Below are positions 1 through 6,529 of a DNA stretch of 25,992 nucleotides, in pieces; the first letter of the stretch is position 1; each line of letters begins with the position of its first letter. The notes beneath the pieces are model-generated. The model did no database searches, was not told the origin of the DNA, and saw nothing but the letters and a program-made list of their open reading frames with translations. Origin of the DNA: an uncultured bacterium (lineage in GTDB: Bacteria > Patescibacteriota > Gracilibacteria > UBA4473); the NCBI GenBank assembly GCA_947311285.1, contig CAMZKS010000106.1:1-25992 (forward strand). The letters are read 5' to 3'. Position numbers and translations under genes: made by a program.

Positions 1-8
1 ATGAGGTA

Positions 9-254
9 ATGAATACCGCTCAAATTGAAAAGCTGCGTGATATTTTAACACGAGAACGAGCGAAGCTAGCAGAGATTGATGCAAAGTATGGCAAAAAACC
101 GAAAATTGATCCGATTGAAGCGGCAAAAAAAGAGGAAGAACTGGCGCAAAAAAGATCAGCAGAACAAGCGATATTAAAAGCACGTGAAGCTAAAATTAAA
201 GCGCAAGAAGCGGCAGAAGAAGCAGATATTTTATCTGAGCTTGAGGGGCTTTAA
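9..254 (+). CDS. Small charged helical protein, unknown function
   Basis: This is an 81-residue protein very rich in Ala, Glu and Lys, with no membrane segment or signal peptide. From about residue 35 to 75 it reads as one continuous charged helix with runs of KKEEE, KAREAKIKAQEAAEEA type, so it is probably coiled-coil or a single alpha-helix. The start ATG overlaps a TAA at 7-9 (TAATG), which suggests translational coupling to an upstream gene outside the window, and GAGG lies just before it. I do not recognise a family. Nothing in the neighbourhood assigns a role; the next gene is a transposase separated by two palindromic repeats. Confidence 0.6.
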   Translation: MNTAQIEKLRDILTRERAKLAEIDAKYGKKPKIDPIEAAKKEEELAQKRSAEQAILKAREAKIKAQEAAEEADILSELEGL

Positions 255-270
255 ATTTTAAGATTCAAAA

Positions 271-290
271 TTCGAGGTCGACCTAGAATT
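271..290. repeat. AGGTCGACCT palindrome, copy 1
   Basis: The sequence TTCGAGGTCGACCTAGAATT is a near-perfect palindrome: the core AGGTCGACCT is perfect and the AATTC/GAATT flanks also pair. It is the first of a family of similar palindromes clustered around the transposase gene at 388-966. It has no following T tract, so it is not an obvious terminator. Confidence 0.7.
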
Positions 291-356
291 GCTTGTTTGA
301 GATTGTTTTTGAACTTAAGTCTTTTGTATTAACATTTGGTGAAGTTTGTTTCTTGG

Positions 357-376
357 TTCGAGGTCGACCTTGAATT
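357..376. repeat. AGGTCGACCT palindrome, copy 2
   Basis: TTCGAGGTCGACCTTGAATT has the same core as copy 1, 86 nt further on, and ends 11 nt before the transposase ATG. Copies 1 and 2 together make a REP-doublet-like arrangement upstream of the transposase. Confidence 0.7.
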
Positions 377-387
377 AGGGTTTTGGT

Positions 388-966
388 ATGCCGAATATTA
401 TAAGAGATTTTCATAAAGACACTTTTTACCACGTTTATAATCGAGGTTTTAATAAGCAATTATTATTTTTAAGTGAGGATGATTATGATCGTTTCATCCG
501 TAAAATAGCGGAATATCAACAGCGATTTCCTAGTATTAAAGTTTCAGCGTACTGCTTATTACCAAACCATTTTCATTTTCTGTTACAAGATAAATCAACC
601 AAAGATGAATTAGAAAAAATAGATTCTAGGTCGACCTTGATTTCAGCATTCATGAAAGGTTTGCAACTTTCTCATGCGATGTATTTTACAAATAAATATG
701 GTGAAATAGTTAAAAAGAATTTGAAATTGCCCGTCTACGAAGGCCGATTTTGCTCTAAGATGGTACTTAATGATGATTATTTAGAATCCGTAAAAAATTA
801 TATTGATTGTAACGCTTGGCGTCATGCGCTTGTCTCTGATCCACAAGAGTGGGCTTATTCGAGCTATCATTGGAATTCTAGGTCGACCTCGATTTCAGAG
901 AAAAGGCTGAAGAATAGCTTAAGCAAAAGTGATTCGAGTGATTTTTATGCAGAATTAGAGTTTTAA
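388..966 (+). CDS. REP-associated tyrosine transposase (Y1_Tnp/IS200-like, RAYT type)
   Basis: This is a single-strand DNA transposase of the HUH Y1 superfamily, 192 residues. The N-terminal YHVYNRG (14-20), the metal-binding HUH segment LLPNHFHFLL (57-66, His61 and His63), the helix with the candidate nucleophile (Tyr99 or Tyr104 in AMYFTNKYG), YEGRF (117-121) and DYLESVKNYI (130-139) follow the RAYT order. RAYTs are single-copy housekeeping-like transposases linked to short palindromes (REPs), and here palindromes lie just upstream (271-290, 357-376) and right after the stop (962-979). Two more copies lie inside the coding region in the same frame, giving the peptides SRSTLIS (80-86) and SRSTSIS (164-170), which look like insertions relative to the family. 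The frame is intact, so the enzyme may be active. Confidence 0.88.
   Translation: MPNIIRDFHKDTFYHVYNRGFNKQLLFLSEDDYDRFIRKIAEYQQRFPSIKVSAYCLLPNHFHFLLQDKSTKDELEKIDSRSTLISAFMKGLQLSHAMYFTNKYGEIVKKNLKLPVYEGRFCSKMVLNDDYLESVKNYIDCNAWRHALVSDPQEWAYSSYHWNSRSTSISEKRLKNSLSKSDSSDFYAELEF
625..643. repeat. AGGTCGACCT palindrome, copy 3 (in frame inside the transposase)
   Basis: TCTAGGTCGACCTTGATTT carries the complete 10-bp core inside the transposase gene and encodes S-R-S-T-L-I just before the conserved ISAFMKGLQ helix. The reading frame is kept. Confidence 0.7.
874..897. repeat. AGGTCGACCT palindrome, copy 4 (in frame inside the transposase)
   Basis: The core AGGTCGACCT at 880-889, flanked by AATTCT and CGATTTCAG, closely matches copy 3 over more than 20 nt. 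It encodes N-S-R-S-T-S-I-S in the same frame as copy 3. It lies in the variable C-terminal tail of the transposase. Confidence 0.7.
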
Positions 967-979
967 GGTCGACCTTGAA
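962..979. repeat. AGGTCGACCT palindrome, copy 5 (supplies the transposase stop)
   Basis: TTTAAGGTCGACCTTGAA spans the TAA stop of the transposase and the 14-nt gap to the converging glycosyltransferase. The repeat both ends the gene and could act as a short hairpin between convergent transcripts. Confidence 0.65.
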
Positions 980-980
980 A

Positions 981-1685
981 TCATTCTTTTATTACTAAAA
1001 TAGAAAAGACTACGACGGCGTTATAGATACGCTTGGCTCTCTTTGGCTGGGTGAAAAGTCTCCACATCCATTCAAGCCCAACGTTTCGAAAAGCCTTTGG
1101 CGCGCGAGTGGTTTTACCGGTCCAAAAATCAAAGGTGCCCCCAATGCCAACAGCAATTTTAGTATTTTCAAGGTCAACCTTGAATTTATCGATCCAAAAT
1201 TCTTGAGCTGGAGAGCCAAAGGCAACCAAAACAATATCAGGTTGAGCTTTTTTTAATTTTTCACTTGAAATTTTCGGATCACCGTCCTCACTACCGGCAA
1301 TAATTAAGGTTGGATATTTTTTTTTCATTAAAGCGGCGGCTTTATCTGCGACATTAAAACCTCCTAAAAAATAAACGGATTGTTGTTTTTCTGCCGCCAT
1401 GGCACATAGTTGTTCAGCGAGGCTCACTCCCGTGATTCGAGTGATTTTTTTATTGTATAAAATTTTTATCCAAAAATAAATACCAAAGCCGTCACAAACG
1501 TTTAAAGATGTGTGATTTAATAGTTTTTTGAAACCTTTGTTTTTGTGCGCTTCGACTAGAAACTCAGGATTAACCGTCGCTAAATGATTAAACTTAGAGC
1601 CTCTTAAAAAATTTTCTAACTTAAGTTTTATTGAGGCTTTACTAAGTAAGCTAAGAGGTACGCCAAGCAGAGAGAAATTCTTCAC
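981..1685 (-). CDS. WecG/TagA/CpsF family glycosyltransferase (GT26)
   Basis: This enzyme is predicted to transfer an N-acetyl-hexosamine or mannosamine-type sugar from UDP onto a lipid-linked acceptor at the inner membrane face, in surface glycopolymer synthesis. Visible motifs are TVNPEFLVEA with Thr37 and Asn39, NVCDGFGI with Asp65, RITG with Arg83, VYFLGG (104-109), VAFGSPAQEFW (154-164), GIGGTFDFWTGK and the C-terminal RAPKAFRNVGLEWMWRL. From memory, Thr37, Asp65 and Arg83 coincide with key residues of the characterised TagA enzyme. The 234-residue length includes the C-terminal membrane-association segment. The start is GTG at 1685, because an in-frame TAA lies two codons upstream. Residues 168-173 (FKVDLE) are encoded by a sixth, slightly altered copy of the palindrome (1167-1184). 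Confidence 0.88.
   Translation of the reverse strand: MKNFSLLGVPLSLLSKASIKLKLENFLRGSKFNHLATVNPEFLVEAHKNKGFKKLLNHTSLNVCDGFGIYFWIKILYNKKITRITGVSLAEQLCAMAAEKQQSVYFLGGFNVADKAAALMKKKYPTLIIAGSEDGDPKISSEKLKKAQPDIVLVAFGSPAQEFWIDKFKVDLENTKIAVGIGGTFDFWTGKTTRAPKAFRNVGLEWMWRLFTQPKRAKRIYNAVVVFSILVIKE
1167..1184. repeat. Degenerate AGGTCGACCT-family palindrome, copy 6 (inside the glycosyltransferase gene)
   Basis: TTCAAGGTCAACCTTGAA has perfect 8-bp arms around a central CA, differing from the family core by one base. It is in frame in the minus-strand glycosyltransferase (residues 168-173). It could be coincidence, because this region of the protein is naturally variable. Confidence 0.45.
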
Positions 1686-1691
1686 ACATTA

Positions 1692-1753
1692 AACTTTAAA
1701 CAACTTTTTGTTCATGGCTAACTAAAACTTGAGACCGGTCTTAGTTTAAAGTT
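1692..1753. other. AT-rich inverted repeats between divergent genes
   Basis: The gap between the glycosyltransferase start and the next plus-strand gene holds a perfect 10-bp inverted repeat (AACTTTAAAC at 1692-1701, GTTTAAAGTT at 1744-1753). Nested inside is a near-palindrome with core AGACCGGTCT (1732-1741). The AGACCGGT core recurs in the terminator at 17419-17465. A regulatory role in this divergent promoter region is possible but unproven. Confidence 0.35.
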
Positions 1754-1812
1754 AAGTTTAGCTGAAGTTTGAGCGATTGATTTTTAAGCGTTTTTAAACT
1801 AGGTTGAACTTA

Positions 1813-2133
1813 ATGGCACATTTAAACATGGATTACGTAACTAAAAAAGAATTTTACAAAGCTATTGAAGCCTTACAAGCAAGCCTAATGGGAGGTATAA
1901 AGGATATGATGGAGGTAATGGGAGAAAAGCTTGAACAAAGACTAGAAAAAAAACTAGAGCAAAAACTTGAAGAGAAGCACGAAGAGACTCGAGTATTTTT
2001 AGGCGCTATGATTGAAGATGCGGAAGAACGTTTTTTACACACGAGTCATGATCAGGTGTCATTAAACGGAGATGGAATTGATAAACACGAAGCTCGAATT
2101 ATACGTTTAGAAACGGTAACAGGAGAGATTTAG
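1813..2133 (+). CDS. Coiled-coil protein with C-terminal AEERFLxTxHD motif, unknown function
   Basis: This is a 106-residue soluble protein. Residues about 33-60 are an amphipathic charged coiled coil (repeated LEQRLEKKLEQKLEEK pattern), followed by EDAEERFLHTSHDQVSLNGDGIDKHEARIIRLETV. The C-terminal half is clearly paralogous to the protein at 16158-16526 (EEAEERFLKTGHDRIGLCEDGL...INARLRRVEAV). ATG 1813 is preferred over the TTG at 1804 because AGG at 1801-1803 gives normal spacing. It is followed 3 nt later by the RNHCP gene, probably co-transcribed. Small coiled-coil proteins of this build are common in CPR genomes, but no function is known to me. Confidence 0.7.
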   Translation: MAHLNMDYVTKKEFYKAIEALQASLMGGIKDMMEVMGEKLEQRLEKKLEQKLEEKHEETRVFLGAMIEDAEERFLHTSHDQVSLNGDGIDKHEARIIRLETVTGEI

Positions 2134-2136
2134 AGC

Positions 2137-2442
2137 ATGAAAAGATTTACCCATCGTAACGAAGGTTTTGTGTGTGAGCACTGCCAAGCTACTGTTCCAG
2201 AGGCTGTTGGTACGTGCAGAAATCACTGCACGCAGTGTTTGTATTCAAAGCATGTGGACGTTAATCCCGGGGATAGAGCGGCAGCTTGCGGCGGTAAAAT
2301 GAGACCCGCCAGGCTGGAGTTAAAATCGGGTTTGCCATACCGGATAATCCATGTGTGTCAAAAATGTAAATTTGAACGTCCTAATAAAGTGACCGAAGAC
2401 GACAATAAAGATTCACTGATGACCTTAGTCGATAAGTTTTAA
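2137..2442 (+). CDS. RNHCP domain zinc-ribbon protein
   Basis: This 101-residue protein contains the signature of the RNHCP family: CRNHCTQCLYSKHVDVNPGDR (27-47) followed by ACGGKMRPARL (50-60). Cysteine pairs at 13/16, 31/34 and 74/77, plus Cys27 and Cys51, suggest two zinc ribbons. The third residue pair of the name motif is Thr instead of Pro. The family's function is not established; the metal-ribbon architecture is compatible with nucleic-acid binding. It starts 3 nt after the coiled-coil gene, and its stop overlaps the stop of the converging L,D-transpeptidase-like gene by 4 nt, with no room for a terminator between them. Confidence 0.85.
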   Translation: MKRFTHRNEGFVCEHCQATVPEAVGTCRNHCTQCLYSKHVDVNPGDRAAACGGKMRPARLELKSGLPYRIIHVCQKCKFERPNKVTEDDNKDSLMTLVDKF

Positions 2443-3791
2443 GCGCTTGGATTAGAGACAAATCGTTCCATCAGACCGATACTATTACCGATAGCGTCAT
2501 CCAGGCGGGCGGCTACATCCGTAGGCAGTCCGGTACAGCCAGCGGTTCTGGCGCCTCTAATTTGATGAATACGGATTAACCGAGCATCAGAATTTTCGTT
2601 TCCCATAGCCGCAGGATCGGCACTCCAGGCCTCTTCAGGCGAACCTTTGTAGTCACCTTTCATGCTTTCTAGCCCACGAACCCCCATTCGTGAGGTATAT
2701 TTCCCCCCATCTTGCATTTGGTAAAGTTCAAAAGACCCTATGGGGGTTGACCCGCTACCAGAAATATTGCCTACGCCGCCGTAACCATGAGTGGCAGGAT
2801 AAAGGCTTGCTTCATCTTGTCCAGGTAGCCATAAGGCCGCGGTAGAGGTGGAAATATTGTGTAGTAAAATAGGCTGCTTCGCAGAAAAGTTAGGATTATT
2901 ACCTGCATTTCGATAAACAGCCGCTTGCCAGTCTGCTGGAAAGCGCTCAGCGGCCTCTTCCGCAGCGGCCAAGCGATTTGGAGGAATTTGCTCTTTTAGT
3001 TTTTTAATATTGTAGAACTGATTGTTCATTTCAAAATTCCCTTCATAGACTTCACCGTTGTATTCTCGTCCACTATTGGTGGCAGCGCCTCCTTCTGGCG
3101 AATAGGTGCTCCCCGTACTACTAGGAAAATTTAAATTAGCGGCGTCTTCTGCAGAGAAATTAAAACCAAGCTCCCATAATAAATTCTTGATGAGATCAAC
3201 TAATGTTGGATTATCTGTTACGCCACTTTCGCGAGCCGCTGCGATTCGATTACTAATTATTTGTTGCTGTGCTGGTGGTACCGTCCGTCCTTTCCCGGCA
3301 AAATATTCACTAGTTCTAGCCACTGGATTTGTGTCATGACTCTCTACTCGTTGATCAATTTGCTCAGTTAGCCAGTCGTTTACTTTAGCTGGGTCATCTT
3401 TAATATCAGCGGGAATACTTAAATCTCCGGTGTCTATTTCACTTAAAAGTGAGTTTCGTATCGTACTAAACTCTTTTTCAGGTATTTTATTATAGCCCGG
3501 TTGGGTTCGTAAATTTTGAAAATAAGCGAAGTAGGGGCTTGGTTCTACTTCTGTCTCTATCTTATTACTACTAGTATCAGCGCCTGCTGGAATGGCTGAA
3601 TTTGGTGTAACACCCAGCCCCGTTTCTACGTCGGTAGAGAGTTGTGGACATTTTTCACGAGACTCAGCACATACCTCAGCTCGCGCTCTTTTTTCTGGTT
3701 CTGTTTCAACGGCAGGTACCGAACCTAGATGAGGGCCATCGTAGATGAAACGAGGTGTAGGATTTGAGGCTGTTTTTAATAAATATTTCAT
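2439..3791 (-). CDS. Tagged L,D-transpeptidase-like (YkuD_2-type) cell-wall protein
   Basis: This 450-residue protein is the last gene of the minus-strand wall-enzyme operon and starts 1 nt after the muramidase stop (TAAAATG). Residues 1-17 are the shared tag MKYLLKTASNPTPRFIY; residues 18-85 are a polar, probably disordered linker. The C-terminal 150 residues resemble the YafK/YkuD_2 L,D-transpeptidase fold: ATHGYGG (333-339), STPIGSFELYQM (348-359), MGVRGLE (369-375), IRIHQIRGARTAGCTGLP (406-423), with candidate catalytic His409 and Cys419. Such enzymes make or trim 3-3 peptide crosslinks or attach ligands to peptidoglycan. There is no Sec signal or transmembrane helix, which is odd for an extracytoplasmic enzyme. 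The catalytic assignment is moderately secure; the function of residues 85-300 is unknown. Confidence 0.72.
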   Translation of the reverse strand: MKYLLKTASNPTPRFIYDGPHLGSVPAVETEPEKRARAEVCAESREKCPQLSTDVETGLGVTPNSAIPAGADTSSNKIETEVEPSPYFAYFQNLRTQPGYNKIPEKEFSTIRNSLLSEIDTGDLSIPADIKDDPAKVNDWLTEQIDQRVESHDTNPVARTSEYFAGKGRTVPPAQQQIISNRIAAARESGVTDNPTLVDLIKNLLWELGFNFSAEDAANLNFPSSTGSTYSPEGGAATNSGREYNGEVYEGNFEMNNQFYNIKKLKEQIPPNRLAAAEEAAERFPADWQAAVYRNAGNNPNFSAKQPILLHNISTSTAALWLPGQDEASLYPATHGYGGVGNISGSGSTPIGSFELYQMQDGGKYTSRMGVRGLESMKGDYKGSPEEAWSADPAAMGNENSDARLIRIHQIRGARTAGCTGLPTDVAARLDDAIGNSIGLMERFVSNPSA

Positions 3792-3792
3792 T

Positions 3793-5007
3793 TTAACTTA
3801 CCTTTCTATACTGTTCATAGGCCGCTTGCATTTTGCCGTGATAGTTCAATTTGGCATAGCCTGAACCATTGTAACCATGGGCAAATGAACGGAAATCGGG
3901 TTGTTGCCCTTGAGCAATATGAGGCACTAAATCTCTTGTTTTTAAAAAACCTCCAAAAGCAGCAACTTGTTCACTAACACCGCCACTTTGAAATTTATTT
4001 TTCATATCAGTAGCACTGGTATACCCCATTCCTAAAGTAGTGGCATTGAGTCCCATAATTTGGAAAGCTCCAAAACTGGTAGCTTCATCTTGCCCTTTAC
4101 TAGCGTGATGTGGTTCAAATCGAGTCGCGCCCATATCTCCGCCACTTTCTACGGCTACCACGGCTTTAAGCGCGGCTGGATCAGCTCCAATTTGACCGGC
4201 AAGGGTTTCAACTGCTGCTAAAAGTTCGGTGTTACTAACACTAGGAACGTCAAAAGTTCCGGGGTAGACATTCCCACTACTATTTGATGTTGTGGCATGA
4301 TTACCGCCAATACCAGCGGCCTCTAATATACTACCAATATTAAATTGATTCGTTTCAGTTATTTTTTCCCCTGTTTCTGGGTCTGTGTAAGTATTTTCAC
4401 TAATATCTACTGGATTCTCTAATAGATCTTGAGCCGCCTCTAAAAAGGCTTCATATTCTTCTGGTGTCATCTCTGCCATAGCTTTCGCTTGTTCTTCGGG
4501 CGTCATTTGAGAAAACAAATTACCAGTAGCTTCGCTTAAAGCTTTGGCATCAACATCCGGATTTTTTTCTAAGTAACTCGATAGCATTTCGGCCTCTGAA
4601 TTACCCCCAATCGTTCGATCTTCAAAAGTTTCTAAATCAATACCTCTGTCGGATAGAGCTTGAGCGGTTTCTGGTGTTAGTTCTGAATTTGCTGAAATAT
4701 TCTTATCCTCTTGTCCCATTACAACGTCCGTTCCATCGCCGCCTTCAATAGTTGCTTTTACTTGAGCAACATCTTCGATAATCTTATTCGCATTATCCCA
4801 TAGATTGGGATCTTTCAGGAAATTTATAGGTCCGACCATCACGCCTTTGCCAGCGGCCTGTTTAGCACTGGCTTCAACAACGGAGGTTGTGTCGGTCGTT
4901 GTTTCACTGGTTTCCGTTTTAGCGACTACCGGTTCAGAGTTTTCATGGCCTTCGTGATAAACAAAGTGCTTTGTGTTTTCGTCCGTCAGTTTGAATAGTT
5001 GTTTCAT
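3793..5007 (-). CDS. Tagged N-acetylmuramidase (DUF3380/PF11860-like)
   Basis: This is a 404-residue peptidoglycan glycan-strand hydrolase. Residues 1-17 (MKQLFKLTDENTKHFVY) are the operon tag; residues 18-50 are a Thr/Ser/Glu-rich linker. The middle is acidic and helical, with repeated MTPEE at 168-172 and 180-184. The C-terminal domain (about 265-402) matches the phage-type N-acetylmuramidase family: LKAVVAVESGGDMGATRFEPHH with catalytic Glu287, SFGAFQIMGLN (311-321), then YNGSGYAKLNYHGKM (379-393). The family is known mainly from phage endolysins and secreted lysins that cut the MurNAc-GlcNAc bond. No holin, signal peptide or phage gene is near. The start is ATG, 3 nt after the stop of the broken mini-cistron. 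Confidence 0.85.
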   Translation of the reverse strand: MKQLFKLTDENTKHFVYHEGHENSEPVVAKTETSETTTDTTSVVEASAKQAAGKGVMVGPINFLKDPNLWDNANKIIEDVAQVKATIEGGDGTDVVMGQEDKNISANSELTPETAQALSDRGIDLETFEDRTIGGNSEAEMLSSYLEKNPDVDAKALSEATGNLFSQMTPEEQAKAMAEMTPEEYEAFLEAAQDLLENPVDISENTYTDPETGEKITETNQFNIGSILEAAGIGGNHATTSNSSGNVYPGTFDVPSVSNTELLAAVETLAGQIGADPAALKAVVAVESGGDMGATRFEPHHASKGQDEATSFGAFQIMGLNATTLGMGYTSATDMKNKFQSGGVSEQVAAFGGFLKTRDLVPHIAQGQQPDFRSFAHGYNGSGYAKLNYHGKMQAAYEQYRKVS

Positions 5008-5010
5008 AGT

Positions 5011-5155
5011 TTATGCAACGTTAGTTTGAGTTTCTTTCCGTGCAAAGAGCAGTGTATCACCTACTTTTGAGGCCCCTAGTGTGCCACCACCATCAGGTAA
5101 AATTCCAACAGCATGATTTATTAAAGAGTTGAAGTCGGTTTAAAATTACTTTCAT
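5011..5155 (-). pseudogene. Broken mini-cistron in the wall-enzyme operon
   Basis: An ATG at 5155 lies 3 nt after the CHAP-protein stop, and a TAA at 5013-5011 lies 3 nt before the muramidase ATG, exactly the spacing used in this operon. The interval is 145 nt, one more than a multiple of three. Frame 1 from the ATG gives MKVILNRLQLF and stops after 20 codons. The shifted frame gives TDFNSLINHAVGILPDGG and then LGASKVGDTLLFARKE up to the TAA. Removing one A from the AAA at the TTTTAAACC run joins both into a 47-residue protein starting MKVILTDF. So this is either a single-base frameshift in a small gene or the joined ends of a deleted larger member. I do not recognise the family. Confidence 0.55.
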
Positions 5156-5158
5156 GGT

Positions 5159-6148
5159 CTATGCTTCAGATTTATTATTTGATCCTCGACCTTTAGTTAC
5201 AATAGCTATTTCTGGGGCACCAGAGACAGGTCCTAAAGAAGTCTTAACGCCGTTGTTAAGGTTGTCTATAGTATTATATTCTGTGAACTTACTAGCGCTT
5301 TCATAACGAACTCTATCGGCAGAATTTCCAGCAATAACTCGGTTGCCAACTTTTATCCCAATATGTCCGGATCCTCCTTGTCCAGTAGCTTCTCGAGCCA
5401 TTAAAGAATCGCCCGCATCTCCACCAGCTTCACGAATGACAGCATTTACAAAAGCTCGGCACCAAGGCGTTTTATTCGTATCTACACCATTAAAACTATC
5501 AGCCTCAGTGGTGCCTTCTTGCATTCCTATTTTGCCTTCTGCAATTTGTGCAACTCTTCTTGCTAAATCGCCAGTGGATCCCTCTTGCTGAGTAATTGTC
5601 GCTAAATAGTTTGGATTCTCCTTAATAGCGTCTTCTAAATCACGCATGTTTGTTTTGGTGTCAAACAAGGCTTTGGCAACAGTTTTTAAACCTGCATTGT
5701 TAGGATCTTCTTGTAGTTTAGTTTGTATCTCTGTATAAGATTTATCTAATATAGTATTTATTTCTGCAATATAATCCAAGGCGTTACGAGTGGTTTCAGC
5801 ACTTATTTCGTTATTCCCTTCCGACTTATCAAGTTGTGTACGAATACTTTGTTCAGCTTCTCTTGCAGATCGGCTCATTCTGGCTAGATCCGCAGGATTT
5901 TTAATTCCATTTTTTACCATTTGAGGGAGCTTGTTGCCGATTAAATTTCCGGCTTCAGGGCTAATTTGGTCAATACTCCCTAAATTTTTATTTATTTGAT
6001 CAATACCAGTTTGCGCTTGTCGTCGAGGATTTCCTTTAGGTCTAAGGGCGTTAGTGGGTGCTTGATCAGTGCCTTCATGTCCTTCAGGGGTTCCGAAATA
6101 TAAATAACTTGTTTTTTGATTGAAAGCCGTTTTAAATAAAAATTTCAT
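5159..6148 (-). CDS. Tagged CHAP/NlpC-P60-like amidase or endopeptidase (TIGR02594-like)
   Basis: This 329-residue protein is predicted to cleave peptide stems or the amide bond of peptidoglycan. Residues 1-17 (MKFLFKTAFNQKTSYLY) are the operon tag, followed by a polar linker and a helical region to about 185. The C-terminal papain-like domain begins near 195 (ARRVAQIAEGKIGMQEG) and shows TPWCRAFVNAVIREAGG (227-243) with candidate nucleophile Cys230, GHIGIKVGN (261-269) with His262, and AGNSADRV (273-280) with Asn275. The segment between the Cys helix and the His strand is shorter than usual in TIGR02594-type proteins. It starts 3 nt after the helical partner gene. No Sec signal is present. 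The family is reasonably clear, but the bond specificity is not. Confidence 0.78.
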   Translation of the reverse strand: MKFLFKTAFNQKTSYLYFGTPEGHEGTDQAPTNALRPKGNPRRQAQTGIDQINKNLGSIDQISPEAGNLIGNKLPQMVKNGIKNPADLARMSRSAREAEQSIRTQLDKSEGNNEISAETTRNALDYIAEINTILDKSYTEIQTKLQEDPNNAGLKTVAKALFDTKTNMRDLEDAIKENPNYLATITQQEGSTGDLARRVAQIAEGKIGMQEGTTEADSFNGVDTNKTPWCRAFVNAVIREAGGDAGDSLMAREATGQGGSGHIGIKVGNRVIAGNSADRVRYESASKFTEYNTIDNLNNGVKTSLGPVSGAPEIAIVTKGRGSNNKSEA

Positions 6149-6151
6149 ATT

Positions 6152-6466
6152 TCAAAGAGTACTTAGATCAGTTTTTAATTGCTTCTCTGCTTTTTCCTGA
6201 GTTACAACTTCTTTTTTAATAAATTCTTGATGCATGATCTTTAAAATCTTGTGTTGTAATTCGTGAAAGAAATTAGGGTTTTCTTCTACAGCATGAGCCA
6301 GGATGGTCGTTTCTTCTTCGACTAGGTGCTGTAAGGTAGCTAAAATGTTTTTGACTTGTGTTTCATTTAGCTCTGGTAGGGCGGTTAGTACTTTTTGTTT
6401 GAGTTTTGCATCAAGCATTAAATCTTGATCCAGTAGTAATTGGATTTGTTGTTTTAAGTTTTCCAT
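6152..6466 (-). CDS. Small helical partner protein A of the wall-enzyme locus
   Basis: This 104-residue all-alpha protein lacks a signal peptide or membrane helix. It is paralogous to the divergently encoded protein at 6530-6850. Shared features are L-L-x-x-[DN]-L-x-L-x-A-x-L-K-x-K-[VI]-L near residues 10-27 and A-x-x-x-N-P-x-F-F-x-x-L (NPNFFHEL against NPHFFADL) in the middle, with a charged C-terminal helix. It is the first gene of the minus-strand operon and ends in TGA 3 nt before the CHAP-enzyme ATG. Its position, size and paralogy suggest a dedicated partner of the tagged enzymes (chaperone, inhibitor/immunity or regulator). That is inference; I recognise no known family. Confidence 0.75.
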   Translation of the reverse strand: MENLKQQIQLLLDQDLMLDAKLKQKVLTALPELNETQVKNILATLQHLVEEETTILAHAVEENPNFFHELQHKILKIMHQEFIKKEVVTQEKAEKQLKTDLSTL

Positions 6467-6529
6467 ATTATCTAGCTATTTTACCATGTTTCACTGGTAA
6501 AATAAAGAGAAATGAGGTATAATCATGTG
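6467..6529. promoter_or_regulatory. Divergent promoter/operator of the two wall-enzyme operons
   Basis: This 63-bp gap serves both operons. It contains a perfect 9-bp inverted repeat, ATTTTACCA (6478-6486) and TGGTAAAAT (6495-6503), separated by 8 bp and roughly central between the two start codons. This looks like a dimer-binding operator. On the plus side TATAAT (6518-6523) lies 6 bp before the ATG at 6530, so the transcript would be leaderless or nearly so. On the minus side TAAAAT (overlapping the repeat) and GATAAT (just before the ATG) are candidate -10 boxes. No good -35 is visible on either side, which fits activator-dependent or overlapping promoters. Confidence 0.5.

Noticed and set aside
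271..979. CRISPR array
   Set aside because: The repeats are short palindromes at irregular spacing (86, 268, 249 and 88 nt), two of them within a gene, and no cas genes are present.
6148..6152. Read-through fusion of helical protein A with the CHAP enzyme across TGA
   Set aside because: The two are in the same frame with only AAT between, but the plus-strand pair has a TAA and a different frame, so fusion is not a conserved feature; the phase is likely chance.
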